Of a stretch of 64,000 bases of DNA, positions 12,111 through 25,190 are shown piece by piece. Within the stretch, counting starts at the first letter, position 1. Every line of letters begins with the position of its first letter. Position numbers and translations under genes: made by a program. Under the pieces are notes generated by a model. That model had not been told where the DNA came from. It saw only the letters and a list, made by a program, of their open reading frames with translations, and did no database searches. Origin of the DNA: Limnoperna fortunei (taxonomy: Eukaryota; Mollusca; Bivalvia; Mytilida; Modiolidae); assembly GCA_944474755.1 (NCBI GenBank), contig OX104116.1:5955547-6019546 (forward strand), read 5' to 3'.

Positions 12111-13590
12111 AATGAAAGGTCATTTGTTCAAAGAACAAATGTGAGGTCTTTCCCAGTGTGGTAAATATGAGGATTCAGTTGATGTTTTGTCTGTTCCTTA
12201 TTACAAAATGTCACTAGCAGTCATGAAAATTAGTTATTTGAGTAAAGGAAGTCATCCCTATTCACACTACATATGGTTGCTAAGGACTTATGTGACCGTT
12301 GCTAAGGACAAATTGTCACTTCCGGTTGTAAAATAGTGTATTCCACCTAAATACTTCATCCTGATTCTAAATATATAGGGTAACTAAGGACTTTTTATGA
12401 TGGTTACCTTGTTGCTATGGTGTGACCTTGACCCATGACATTTGACCTTGGGCTCAAATTGAAGCTCTTTTTATACTGATCACTTTAGCTATGCATGTTT
12501 ACCATATTATCTCTAACCGTTTTCAAGTTATTAGTCAAAAACCAATCAACCGAAACATGTCAAGGGCAATAACTCCTAAACGGTTCATTCAACAATTTTT
12601 GACATAAAGACCAATTGTAGGTCTCAATAAGAGGAGTATTTTTCCAATTTATTGTCTGCTTCTATCTTTTACAGTTTTCGAGTTATAAGTCAAAAACCAA
12701 TCAACCAAAACATGTCAAGGGCAATAACTCCTAAACGGTTCATTGAATAATTTTTTACATTATAGACCAATTGTAGGTCGCAATGAGAGGAGTATTTTTC
12801 CAATTTATTGTTTGCTTCTATTCTTTACGGTTTTCGAGTTATAGGTCAAAAACCAATCAACCGGAACATGTCAAGTGCAATAACTCCTAAACGGTAAATT
12901 GAACAGTTTTGGACATAATAGACCAAATGTAGGTCTCAATAAGAGGAGTATTTTTCCAATTTATTGTCTGCTTCCATCTTTTACGGTTTTCGAGTTATTA
13001 TGATAACAAGATTCGAGGCCTAAGGTCGAGGTCTAACTGAACTTTGACCTTGAGATTTTCTTTAAGGTCATGTCACAAAACAATAAATGGTGAACAGCCA
13101 AGGTGTTTCCGACTTCCAGTTTGTGAGTTTTAGTGATGACCGGAGTGATTGAAACATTCAAGGTATACCGCTCGCCTTCGCTCGACAAAATTTTTTGGTC
13201 AAATTATGGTACAAAGTTGTCTCAAAAGTTCCTTAACATTTCTCACTTTTCAGTTTTTGTCTAAATTTTATAGTTTCTGAGTTGTTCTGATAACAAGGTT
13301 TTCGGTGTTTGGGCAGATAACTCTGTAAAGAAAAAGTTTTCGGTGTCGCAGGGTAAATTCTAATCAGGGTTTAAGTGTACGATACTTGGTATAAAAGATG
13401 AAAATGATATGTCGCGAAGTCTTTTCTACAGACTTGGCGGAAGAAAAAAAAATAAGAATAATAATAATAATAATAATAATCAGAAGAAATACAATAAGGT
13501 CTTCCCACTGGAAGTGGGAAAGACCTTAATAATAATAATAATCAGAAGAAATACAATAAGGTCTTCCCACTGGAAGTGGGAAAGACCTTA
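12111..13590 (+). mobile_element. HINE-like unit, twin of a right-array unit
   Basis: Palindrome 12121-12141. It matches the unit at 58,708-60,124 almost base for base across about 1.4 kb, including private variants such as cccagtgtgg near the start and aagtgcaataactcc in the core. It ends in two hairpins at 13496-13527 and 13558-13589, whereas its right-array twin has one. Confidence 0.75.
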
Positions 13591-14970
13591 ATTAAAAGGA
13601 CATTTGTTCTGTAGAACAAATGCACGGGAAGGTCTTTCCCTGGCTTTCGTTTCTATAGGAAAAACTGGCGTTAAACGTTTAACAAGAGGCCCCAGAGGGT
13701 GAAAATCTATCATTTTACATCGTAATATACCGTTATACCCCCCCCTTTCGGGGTTTCTATTCCATTGTTTCTAGAACGTTCTAATTACAAAATCGAAGAA
13801 AAAAAAAGGGCCCGGCCCCTCCACCCCAGGGCCAGCATGATATATTGTTTTTGACATGCTTGTCCCTGGGTGGAGAGTTGGGCCCTTTTTGGGTTCATAG
13901 TTTTATATGCAACTATGATTATATAAAAACCGGGAACCAGTTTTTTTTGTTTATTTGTTTGTTTGTTTACTTTTCTGTTTTTAACTATATGTTTGGTATT
14001 TTAATGACTTTTCTTGACTTGTAGGGGAAGAGAAAGAGATTTATGGTAAAAGGCAAAGAAATGAACTAGATGGAGTCACGTGACATTGTTATATAATATC
14101 ACGGAGATAGTTTTATTTTATCACAATAGGGAGTTACGATGGTCTGAACGGACCTATATATGACATGATGCACGATCAGTGATTGTTTATTTCAGGACGA
14201 CACGGCACGGATTTTTATCAACGGAGCAAGCCGACAATTAATAAAAGACTTTTTAAATTTATTTCAGAGAAATTTCACACTGTAAAATAATTACACGAGG
14301 CACGTAGCAGACGATGGAATACACAAAAAAGTGACGTCGGAAATTGTTTCAATTTGTTATTGTTTCAGGTAAAATGCAGTTCGGACAGTTAGAACAACTT
14401 GTTGACACACGATTTACACTGTCATTCACTGACGATGGCTGAAACGGACATCACGACAGACGAAATTTACGTGGCTGGGGGGAGGGGTGGTCACGTGTTT
14501 CAATGTGGGATTTTAAGGATTTATTGACTCGTACACCTTACGGGGAGACATTTTTAGACTGAAATCGACATTCTAAAGCGAATGGCGAGGGTTTCAAACA
14601 GCTGGGATGCATCGTTTTTCGGGAAATTACGATTTTTACATAAAAAGTGGTGTTGGACTTGCACGACTGGTAACTTTTTACTGGTTGCGCCCAGCGATTT
14701 TCTACCTATCGACAATTCGAGGACATCGATCCCAGATGCAATCGGCGTCCATTTTATTGTACCATTTTGTGTGCCTTAGGAGGAGATGTGATAACAACGT
14801 TTTCATGGGGGGTCCCTGCCACGCCCTCATTTTTGACCGGGCATGCTAACAGGGTGAATAGGAGAAAGCCCACGGGGTATCCATCACACCGCCAAATTTT
14901 CAGCTCGATCGGATAAGAAACTTTTTGGCAGCACTAAATTGAATTTTAGATCGGAAGAAAAGTAATAATA
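13591..14970 (+). mobile_element. Long-subtype unit with an unrelated 3' end
   Basis: Starts like the long subtype (palindrome 13601-13622, foldback 13804-13890), but about 1.5 kb of the usual interior and the whole core and 3' module are missing. From about 14,580 to 14,960 the sequence is unrelated to the rest of the array and less AT-rich, then ends in gaagaaaagtaataataatg. Short open frames here (14582-14779, 14607-14849) resemble nothing I recognise. Confidence 0.6.
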
Positions 14971-16027
14971 ATGAAAGGTCATTTGTTCAAAGAACAAATG
15001 TGAGGTCTTTCCCAGTATGGTAAATATGGAGATTCAGTTGACGTTTTGTCTGTTCCTGTTACAAAATGTCACTAGCAGTCATGAAAATTAGTTGTTTGAG
15101 TAAAGCAAGTCATCCCTATTCTCACTACATATGGTTGCTAAGGACTTATGTGACCGTTGCTAGGGACAAATTGTCACTTCCGGTTGTAAAATGGTGTACT
15201 TCACCTACATACTTCATCCTGATTCTAAATATATATGGTTACTAAGGACTTTTTATAATGGTTACCTTGTTGCTATGGTGTGACCTTGACCCATGACCTT
15301 TGACCTTGGGCTCAAATTGAAGCTCTTTTCAGACTGATCACTTTAGCTATGCATGTTTACCATATTATCTCTAACCGTTTTCAAGTTATTAGTCAAAAAC
15401 CAATCAACCGAAACATGTCAAGGGCAATAACTCCTAAACGGTTCATTTAACAGTTTCGGACTTAAAAGACCAAATGTAGGTCTCAATGAGAGGAGTATTT
15501 TTCCAATTTATTGTCTGCTTCTATCTGTTACGGTTTTCGAGTTGTTATGATAACAAGATTCGAGGCCTAAGGTCGAGGTCATATCTGAACTTTGACCTTG
15601 AGATTTTCTTTAAGGTCATGTCACAGAACAACAAATGGTGAACAACCAAGGTGTTTTCGACTTACGGTTTGTGAGTTTTGGTGATAACCGGAGTCATTGA
15701 AACATTCAAGGTATACCGCTCGCCTTCGCTCGACAAAATTTTTTGGCCAAATAATGGCACAAAGTTGTCTCAAAAGTTCCTTAACATTTCTCACTTTTCA
15801 GTTTTTCTCTAAATTTTATAGTTTCTGAGTTAACCTGATAACAAGGTTTTCGGTGTTTGGGCAGATAACTCTGTAAAGAAAAAGTTTTCGGTGTCGCAGG
15901 GTCAAATCTGAACAGGTCTTAAGAGTACGATACTTGGTTTGAAAGATCAAAATGATATGTCGCGAACGCTTTTTTATGGACTGTTTTGAAAATGTGGCGG
16001 AAAAAAAAAGGAAGAATAATAATAATA
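14971..16027 (+). mobile_element. HINE-like unit with a single core repeat
   Basis: Palindrome 14980-15000. The core has contracted to about one repeat (15,420-15,540). The 3' module is 15,545-16,010, followed by a short AAT tract and no hairpin. It shows that core copy number varies freely between otherwise similar units. Confidence 0.7.
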
Positions 16028-17386
16028 ATGAAAGGTCATTTGTTCAAAGAACAAATGTGAGGTCTTTCCCGGTATGGTAAATAAAGGGATTCTGTTGACG
16101 TTTTGTCTGTTCCTTATTACAAAATGTCACTAGCAGTCATGAAAATTAGTTATTTGAGTAAAGCAAGTCATCCCTATTCACACTTCATATGGTTGCTAAG
16201 TACTTTTGTGACCGTTGCTAGGGACAAATTGTCACTTCCGGTTGTAAAATAGTGTATTCCACCTAAATACTTCATCCTGATTCTAAATATATAGGGTAAC
16301 TAAGGACTTTTTATGATGGTTACCTTGTTGCTATGGTGTGACCTTGACCCATGGCCTTTGACCTTGGGCTCAAATTGAAGCTCTTTTCATACTGATCACT
16401 TTAGCTACACATGTTTACCATATTATCTCTAACCGTTTTCAAGTTATTAGTCAAAAACCAATCAACCGAAACATGTCAAGGGCAATAACTCCTAAACGGT
16501 TCATTGAACAATTTTTGACATAATAGACCAATTGTAGGTCTCAATAAGAGGAGTATTTTTCCAATTTATTGTCTGCTTCTATCTTTTACAGTTTTCGAGT
16601 TATAAGTCAAAAACCAATCAACCGAATCATGCCAAGGGCAATAACTCCTAAACGGTTCATTGAATAATTTTTGACATTATAGACCCATTGTAGGTCGCAA
16701 TGAGAGGAGTAGTTTTCCAATTTATTGTTTGCTTCTATTCTTTACGGTTTTCGAGTTATAAGTCAAAAACCAATCAACCGGAACATGTCAAGGGCAATAA
16801 CTCCTGAACGGTTCATTGAACAGTTTTGGACATAAAAGACCAAATGTAGGTCTCAATAAGAGGAGTATTTTTCCAATTATTGTCTGCTTCCATCTTTTAC
16901 GGTTTTCGAGTTATTATGATAACAAGATTCGAGGCCTAAGGTTGAGGTCATATCTGAACTTTGACCTTGAGATTTTCTTTAAGGTCATGTCACAGAACAA
17001 CAAATGGTGAACAGCCAAGGTGTTTCCGACTTCCAGTTTGTGAGTTTTAGTGATGACCGGAGTCATTGAAACATTCACGCCATACCGCTCGCCTTCGCTC
17101 GACAAAATTTTTTGGCCAAATTATGGCACAAAGTTGTCTCAAAAGTTCCTTAACATTTCTCACTTTTCAGTTTTTCTCTAAATTTTATAGTTTCTGAGTT
17201 GTTCTGATAACAAGGTTTTCGGTGTTCGGGCAGATAACTCTGTAAAGAAAAAGTTTACGGTGTCGCAGGGTGAATTCCAATCAGGGTTTAAGTGTACGAT
17301 ACTTGGTATAAAAGATGAAAATGATATGTCGCGAACTCTTTTGTACAGACGCGGCGGAGGAAAGAATAATAAGAATAATAATAATA
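16028..17386 (+). mobile_element. HINE-like unit, first of three ~1.36-kb tandem units
   Basis: Palindrome 16037-16057. Three successive palindrome spacings here are 1359, 1368 and 1369 bases, so units 16,028-20,123 behave as a tandem satellite. Core repeats about 16,480-16,910, 3' module about 16,912-17,365, AAT tract, no hairpin. Confidence 0.75.
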
Positions 17387-18753
17387 ATGAAAGGTCATTT
17401 GTTCAAAGAACAAATGTGAGGTCTTTCCCGGTATGGTAAATAAGGGGATTCTGTTGACGTTTTGTCTGTTCCTTATTACAAAATGTCACTAGCAGTCATG
17501 AAAATTAGTTATTTGAGTAAAGCAAGTCATCCCTATTCACACTTCATATGGTTGCTAAGTACATTTGTGACCGTTGCTAAGGACAAATTGTCACTTCCGG
17601 TTGTAAAATAGTGTATCCCACCTAAATACTTCATCCTGATTCTAAATATATAGGGTAACTAAGGACTTTTTATGATGGTTACCTTGTTGCTATGGTGTGA
17701 CCTTGACCCATGACCTTTGACCTTGGGCTCAAATTGAAGCTCTTTTCATACTGATCACTTTAGCTACACATGTTTACCATATTATCTCTAACCGTTTTCA
17801 AGTTATTAGTCAAAAACCAATCAACCGAAACATGTCAAGGGCAATAACTCCTAAACGGTTCATTGAACAATTTTTGACATAATAGACCAATTGTAGGTCT
17901 CAATAAGAGGAGTATTTTTCCAATTTATTGTCTGCTTCTATCTTTTACAGTTTTCGAGTAATAAGTAAAAAACCAATCAACCAAATCATGTCAAGGGCAA
18001 TAACTCCTAAACGGTTCATTGAATAATTTTTGACGTTATAGACCAATTGAAGGTCGTAATGAGAGGAGTAGCTTTCCAATTTATTGTTTGCTTCTATTCT
18101 TTACGGTTTTCGAGTTATAAGTCAAAAACTAATCAACCGGAACATGTCAAGGGTAATAACTCCTAAACGGTTCATTTAACAGTTTTGGACATAAAAGACC
18201 AAATGTAGGTCTCAATAAGAGGAGTATTTTTCCAATTTATTGTCTGCTTCCATCTTTTACGGTTTTCGAGTTATTATGATAACAATATTCGAGGCCTAAG
18301 GTCGAGGTCTAACTGAACTTTGACCTTGAGATTTTCTTTAAGGTCATGTCACAGAACAATAAATGGTGAACAGCCAAGGTGTTTCCGACTTCCAGTTTGT
18401 GAGTTTTAGTGATGACCAGAGTGATTGAAACATTCAAGGTATACCGCTCGCCTTCGCTCGACAAAATTTTTTGGTCAAATTATGGTACAAAGTTGTCTCA
18501 AAAGTTCCTTAACATTTCTCACTTTTCAGTTTTTGTCTAAATTTTATAGTTTCTGAGTTGTTCTGATAACAAGGTTTTCGATGTTTGGGCAGATAACTCT
18601 GTAAAGAAAAAGTTTTCGGTGTCGCAGGGTAAATTCTAATCAGGGTTTAAGTGTACGATACTTGGTATAAAAGATGAAAATGATATGTCGCGAAGTCTTT
18701 TCTACAGACTTGGCGGAAGAAAAAAAAATAAGAATAATAATAATAATAATAAT
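17387..18753 (+). mobile_element. HINE-like unit, second of three ~1.36-kb tandem units
   Basis: Palindrome 17396-17416, core repeats about 17,820-18,270, 3' module about 18,271-18,720, AAT tract, no terminal hairpin. Confidence 0.75.
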
Positions 18754-20123
18754 AATGAAAGGTCATTTGTTCAAAGAACAAATGTGAGGTCTTTCCCGGT
18801 ATGGTAAATTAGGGGATTCTGTTGACGTTTTGTCTGTTCCTTATTACAAAATGTCACTAACAGTCATGAAAATTAGTTATTTGAGTAAAGCAAGTCATCC
18901 CTATTCACACTTCATATGGTTGCTAAGTACTTTTGTGACCGTTGCTAGGGACAAATTGTCACTTCCGGTTATAAAATAGTGTATTGCACCTAAATACTTC
19001 ATCCTGATTCTAAATATATAGGGTAACTAAGGACTTTTTATGATGGTTACCTTGTTGCTATGGTGTGACCTTGACCCATGACCTTTGACCTTGGGCTCAA
19101 ATTGAAGCTCTTTTCATACTGATCACTTTAGCTACACATGTTTACCATATTATCTCTAACCGTTTTCAAGTTATTAGTCAAAAACCAATCAACCGAAACA
19201 TGTCAAGGGCAATAACTCCTAAACGGTTCATTGAACAATTTTTGACATATAGACCAATTGTAGGTCTCAATAAGAGGAGTATTTTTCCAATTTATTGTCT
19301 GCTTCTATCTTTTATAGTTTTCGAGTTATAAGTCAAAAACCAATCAACCGAATCATGTCAAGGGCAATAACTCCTAAACGGTTCATTGAATAATTTTTGA
19401 CATTATAGACCAATTGTAGGTCGCAATGAGAGGAGTAGTTTTCCAATTTATTGTTTGCTTCTATTCTTTACGGTTTTCGAGTTATAAGTCAACAACCAAT
19501 CAACCGGAACATGTCAAGGGCAATAACTCCTAAACGGTTCATTGAACAGTTTTGGACATAAAAGACCAAATGTAGGTCTCAATAAGAGGAGTATTTTTCC
19601 AATTTATTGTCTGCTTCCATCTTTTACGGTTTTCGAGTTATTATGATAACAAGATTCGAGGCCTAAGGTTGAGGTCATATCTGAACTTTGACCTTGAGAT
19701 TTTCTTTAAGGTCATGTCACAGAACAACAAATGGTGAACAGCCAAGGTGTTTCCGACTTCCAGTTTGTGAGTTTTAGTGATGACCGAAGTCATTGAAACA
19801 TTCAAGGTATACCGCTCGCCTTCGCTCGACAAAATTTTTTGGCCAAATTATGGCACAAAGTTGTCTCAAACGTTCCTTAACATTTCTCACTTTTCAGTTT
19901 TTCTCTAAATTTTATAGTTTCTGAGTTGTTCTGATAACAAGGTTTTCGGTGTTTGGGCAGATAACTCCGTAAAGAAAAAGTTTCCGGTGTCGCAGGGTGA
20001 ACACCGAACAGTTCTTAAGAGTACGATACTTGGTTTAAAAGATCAAAATAAGATGTCGCGAAGTCTTTTTCACAGACTGTTTTGAAATGTGGCGGAAGAA
20101 AAAAAATAAGAATAATAATAATA
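18754..20123 (+). mobile_element. HINE-like unit, third of three ~1.36-kb tandem units
   Basis: Palindrome 18764-18784, core repeats about 19,190-19,635, 3' module about 19,636-20,105, AAT tract. It joins directly to an element with a different 5' end. Confidence 0.75.
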
Positions 20124-22010
20124 ATTAAAACGCATTTGTTCCGAGAACAAATGTGAGGTCTTTCCCTGCATTTTGTTAGTGTTATGTCTAGGTATATGGT
20201 TGCTAATGACTTTACAGTCAGTTGCTATGGTTTTTTTGTACAAAGCGAGTGGTCCCAAGTGAGAAAATGTATGGTTGCTAAGGGCTTTTAGTCGGTTGCT
20301 ATGGACAAAATGTCACTTCCGGTTCGTACCTGAAACATTTTTTGTACATTTCGATGTGACGAACATTTTTCCCTTGTATTGTCTGCTTCAATTTTGTACG
20401 GTTTACCTGTTATTTTATAAAAACTGTTTACGGTATCGGCCATTTTGAAAATGCCTGCCCATAACAATTCGACTTTGGTCTTAAATCGAAGGGCTTGTTA
20501 TGACGGTCACAAAAAACCATGTTTACTATATTATCTCTGACCGTTTTAAAGTTATAAGCCAAAAACTGATTTGCCGAAACGTATCAAGGGCCATAACCTC
20601 AAAAACGGTTAGTCGCACAGTTTTCGACAATTTATATCAAATGTAGATCTTAATGAGAGGAACATTTTTCTGATATATTGTCTGCTTCAATTTTTTATGG
20701 TTTTTGAGTTATATTGAAAACCAAATTTAGCCGAAGCCAGTCAAGGGCCATAACCTCAAAAACGGTTTGTCGCAAAGTTTTCAACTATTTATATCAAATG
20801 TAGATCTTAGTGAGAGTAACATTTTTCTGATATATTGTCTGCTTCAATTTTTTATGGTTTTTGAGTTATATTGAAAACAAAATTTGCCGAAACTTGTCAA
20901 GGGCCATAACCTCGAAAACGGTTTGTCGCACAGTTTTCAACTATTTATATCAAATGTAGATCTCAATGAGAGGAACATTTTTCTAGTATATTGTCTGCTT
21001 CAATATTTTATGGTTTTTGAGTTATATTGAAAACAAAATTTAGCCGAAACCTGTCAAGGGCCATAACCTCGAAAACGGTTTGTTGCACAGTTTTCAACCA
21101 ATTATATGAAATGTAGATCTCAATGAGAGAAACATTTTTCAGATATATTGTCTGCTTCAATTTTTTATGGTTTTTGAGTTATATTGAAAACAAAATTTAG
21201 CCGAAACCTGCCAAGGGCCATAACCTCGAAAACGGTTTGTCGCACAGTTTTCAACTATTAATATCAAATGTAGATCTCAACGAAAGGAACATTTTTCTAA
21301 TATATTGTCTGCTTCAATTTTTTAATGGTTTTCGAGTTATATTGAAAACAAAATTTAGCCGAAACCTGTCAAAGGCCATAACCTCGAAAACGCTTTGTCA
21401 CACAGTTTTTGACTCTATATATCAAATGTAGATCTCAATGAGAGGAACATTTTTCTAATATATTGTCTGCTTCAATTTTGTATGGTTTTTGAGTTATATT
21501 GAAAACAAAATTTCAATGGCGGCCATTTTGAAAATGGTGGACCAAAAAAAACTTTTGATGCGATAGATGTAATTAGGACCCTCATATCTACTTGGAAACC
21601 AATTTTTGTGGAAATCGAACAACTTTGACATTTTTGACAAACTTCGCGTGAAAATCGCGTAAACAGGAAGTTGAACAATAAAAATTTTTTTGGGTGATTA
21701 ATCATTGTCAGAAGTCAGGTGACAATTTCCACACCTTAAAATTTTGATATCGGCTACGGTTTAAAAGTTTAATTGAAAACAAAGGTAAACAGTGTTTGGG
21801 GAGATAACTCCGTTTCTAAAAATAGCTCGGTTTCGCAGGGTGACTCAGGTCGAGCCCAGGTAGTGTCGGTTAAGTGTGGCAAGTTTCAAAGCGATACGTC
21901 AAGACACTTTTTTGATAATGACGGCGGAAAAGAAGAAGAATAATAAAAATAATAATAATCAGAAGAAATACAGTAAGGTCTTTCCCTTGGAAAGGGGAAA
22001 GACCTTAATA
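20124..22010 (+). mobile_element. HINE-like unit, third 5' subtype with alternative 3' module
   Basis: Palindrome 20133-20153 with loop cga, followed by the third 5' subtype (gcattttgttagtgttatg). The core has about six repeats of ~157 bp (20,580-21,510) of the gccataacctcgaaaacgg type. The 3' module (21,510-21,935) differs from that of the short units and contains tggcggccattttgaaaatgg. AAT tract and one hairpin at 21975-22006 (form tttcccttggaaagggg). Confidence 0.75.
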
Positions 22011-22870
22011 ATAATAAGTACAAAGCGAGTGGTCCCAAGTGAGAAAATGTATGGTTGCTAAGGGCTTTTCGTCGGTTGCTATGGACAAAATGTCACTTCC
22101 GGTTCGTACCTGAAACATTTTTTGTACATTTCGATGTGACGAACATTTTTCCCTTGTATTGTCTGCTTCAATTTTGTACGGTTTACCTGTTATTTTATAA
22201 AAACTGTTTACGGTATCGGCCATTTTGAAAATGGCTGCCCATAACAATTCGACTTTGGTCTTCAATCGAAGGGCTTGTTATGACGGTCACAAAAAACCAT
22301 ATGTTTACTATATTATCTTTGACCGTTTTAAAGTTGTAAGCCAAAAACTGATTTGCCGAAACGTGTCAAGGGCTAAACCTCAAAAACGGTTAGTTGCACA
22401 GTTTTCGACCAATTATATCAAATGTAGATCTTATTGAGAGGAACATTTTTGTGATATATTGTCTGCTTCAATTTTTTATGGTTTTTGAGTTATATTGAAA
22501 ACCAAATTTAGCCGAAACCAGTCAAGGGCCATAACCTCTAAAATCGTTTGTCGCACAGTTTTCGAATCATTATATTAAATGTAGATCTCAATGAGAGGAA
22601 CATTTTTCTGATATATTGTCTGCTTCAATTTTTTATGGTTTTAGAGTTATATTGAATACAAAATTTAGACGAAACCTGTCAAGGGCCATAACCTCGAAAA
22701 CGGTTTGTCGCACAGTTTTCGACTCTTATTTCAAATGTAGATCTCAATGAGAGGAACATTTTTCTGATATATTGTCTGCTTCAATTTTGTATGGTTTTTG
22801 AGTTATATTGAAAACAAAATTTCAATTGCGGCCATTTAGAAAATGGTGGACCGAAAAAAATCAGAAGCTT
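22011..22870 (+). mobile_element. HINE-like unit truncated at both ends
   Basis: Begins abruptly after an AAT tract at gtacaaagcgagtggtccc, which is about 100 bases inside the 5' segment of the preceding subtype, so the palindrome is missing. About three to four core repeats follow to about 22,810, then the first ~50 bases of the alternative 3' module. Homology ends near 22,860. Confidence 0.65.
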
Positions 22871-23425
22871 GTTATATCTTTAAATTATTTTTTTAAAATT
22901 TTTCAAATGACCAAGTAATTCATTAAAGTCGAATTCTGTCTCGGGGATTTTGTCTTGGGTTCGGGTTCGGGCTACCCGAAATACCAACCACCGTTTTAGG
23001 TGGTATACCAACCCTCGTGCGCATGTGTGTTATTGCATCAGATCTGTATCCTGTTTGATTCCTTGTGGTCGTAGCGAACTTGCTTTGTTAAAATTTTCAT
23101 CAGCGAACTTTTTTACGGGGTTGAGGATTGCATACCAGTTCTTGTATCAGGTTCATAGACCCCAGCGCTGTTTTGTATTTAGTTGATTAGTTGTCAGACT
23201 TTCAGATTTGACGTTGTTAAGCTCTATTTTCGATATTGCCTGACGTGTGTTAGAAATCATTGACATTGTTTACCATTGGTAGGTATTAATTCATAGATAT
23301 ACCATTTACATTCAGTGCCTTTTGAAGTGACAGCTTAAAATGTTCAATGCAATGCACATATATGAAAAAAAACTGTATCGAATTCAATATTTTAGGCCAA
23401 ATAAATATTCAATTATATGAATGTA

Positions 23426-23802
23426 CAGTCTCGTGCCAAAAGTATTCGCGGAAAAATGGCCGACGTCATCTTGGAGTTATCTCGCCTTGAATAGTAAAAC
23501 AAGCAAAAAATATTAAAATAAAGCTGTGACTTACATTAATATTTTGTTAGGTGTCCCTTGGATCTTATGCAAGCCAAAACTCTCCTTGGAATGGAATTAT
23601 ATAAGTTTTGTACATATTCAACCGTGAAGTTTTGCCAGATGTCAAAAATTGCATCAAACAATTCCAGGGGTTTTGTTATTCTCATAACACGTATTTGTAG
23701 AGTTCTTTTAATTCTAAGCCTACAGTTTTCTATGATATTAATGCACTTTAATTTTAGCCGTTTGTAAAAAAAAAAGCGAAAATACTTTTCGTTAATTCCC
23801 AA
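23426..23802 (-). pseudogene. Tc1/mariner-like transposase remnant (C-terminal end)
   Basis: The minus-strand frame 23,802-23,536 ends in ...NLYNSIPRRVLACIRSKG.LTKY and a stop codon. That is the characteristic C-terminus of Tc1/mariner-type DDE transposases (N/S-M/I-P-R-R then a K-G-x-x-T-K-Y end). Just beyond the stop, a plus-strand TA at 23,424-23,425 is followed by cagtctcgtgccaaaagt, which resembles a Tc1-type terminal inverted repeat. The opposite repeat and the catalytic DDE part are not found, so this is a truncated, dead copy. Known: family C-terminus and TA target. Inferred: that the repeat-like sequence belongs to the same copy. Confidence 0.7.
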
Positions 23803-24557
23803 TGCATTCCGAGTAGCCCAGGATTTTTTTTCTAATGATCATATTTTGGGTCTCGTGCAATTTGGCAGAATCTGTACATTAGTGAGCTTCGCTTCACTCG
23901 CATATTAGTTCATTGTCAAAAAATATACAGTTTATTTGTACGAGCCTTAGAAATAGGTAGAAATGCGAGACACTGCCGAACATTTCTTACCTGTTTTGCA
24001 ACGAGTATAAATAAACTTTATATTTTCTGAAAATGTACAAATATTGTTTTTTTTTATTCTGCTAACAGAAAATACCTTTTATACTATTGGTAAACAGGCA
24101 AAAGTGCACTTTAAGCCGGTTTTTTACTTGAAATTTCGGCGCGTATTCGAATGATAACCAGACATCACAAACAAATATCATATTCGACAACAAGACGTAA
24201 ACCAGAATAGAATACTAAATATCCTTAGAAGTTATACAAATGTACCAGAAGCTGACGTCATTACTTACAAAAAAAGTTTAGCTTTATTCATTGGGTCGTA
24301 CATGTATTTGTATATTTGAAGCGGTAGTTGCAGAATAAAAAATAATGTGTGTTGCCCACATTGGTTGATCATGTGTACTTCAGGGGAATCAGGCCTTTAG
24401 AAATTTCAGTGTTGCCAACTTATTACAGTTACCATGAAGCAATCTTGGTGAAGATCAAATCTTAGTCTAATTATGTATTTTTACTGTTGTGCAAAATCAG
24501 GATGAATAAAGTAATAAAAAATCCAAGAAATCGTATAAAATATATAAAAAAATCGGT

Positions 24558-24666
24558 GCCTCCCAAAAATCCAACCCTACGTCCTCGTCGTGGGAGGTGG
24601 ATACTTATGCAAAGTATAAGGTACATTGTATACTTTGCACAAGTAGCTAACAGGGCTCTGGTAAAA
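24558..24666. other. Candidate structured motif, copy 1
   Basis: A 45-base block (gcctccca...tgggaggtggat, 24558-24602) is followed by a 16-bp stem (24603-24618 with 24629-24644, arms acttatgcaaagtata/tatactttgcacaagt) and then by agctaacagggctctgg (24645 on). The outer ends of the first block pair (cctccca/tgggagg). A second copy at 53,435-53,530 shares both flanking blocks but has an unrelated, still paired, central stem. Strand and function are unknown. It could be a structured RNA or the end of a mobile element. Confidence 0.55.
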
Positions 24667-25190
24667 TTTTCTTTTATTTTTTGCAGGTAATCTTTGATTT
24701 TTCAGTGGGAGCTTGGTAAAATTGATAAATGTTGTCATTGATTTATCAAAAGTGAGTACAGGTGTATGAATAAGTTTATTTATAAACATTTATGGCTGCT
24801 CTTGCTCAATGGTTTGAACTTTTGCCTATGACCTCTGACTTGAGGTGTTTAAATTGAAGGTCTATTCTTAATGATCACAAAAGTATACATGTTTACTATA
24901 TTATCTGTAATGGTTAACAGTTTAAGTTATCAACAAAAGCTTATTTTACTAAACTGGTTTCTTTATTATCTCTGACAGTTTTCAAATTAAAAGCCAAAAA
25001 CTAATAAACCTAAACGTCAATAGTGCAATGAGTGTGTTGCTAAGGACTTTGATGCATGTTGCCAGGGAAAAACCAACCTTCAGAAATGACATAAAACATA
25101 TAGATTATGAAAATGTATGGTTGCTAAGAATTTTCAATTCTGGTATTCTGGTTATGGTGTCACCTTGACCTTGGACTCGAATTAAAGCTC

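Larger units (their letters stand above)
22871..25190. other. Low-copy AT-rich interruption of the left array
   Basis: This stretch holds a Tc1/mariner remnant (23,426-23,802) and a conserved structured motif (24,558-24,666). From about 24,780 to 25,190 there are strongly decayed relatives of the HINE 5' segment (ggttgctaaggactt, ctatattatctgtaa). No host gene is recognisable. Open frames of 60 to 88 codons are scattered and, apart from the transposase remnant, not convincing. Confidence 0.6.

Noticed and set aside
24558..24666. Hammerhead, twister or HDV-like ribozyme
   Set aside because: I looked on both strands for the hammerhead core (ctgatga with gaaa) and for twister and HDV-like conserved bases and did not find them. 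The motif remains unassigned.
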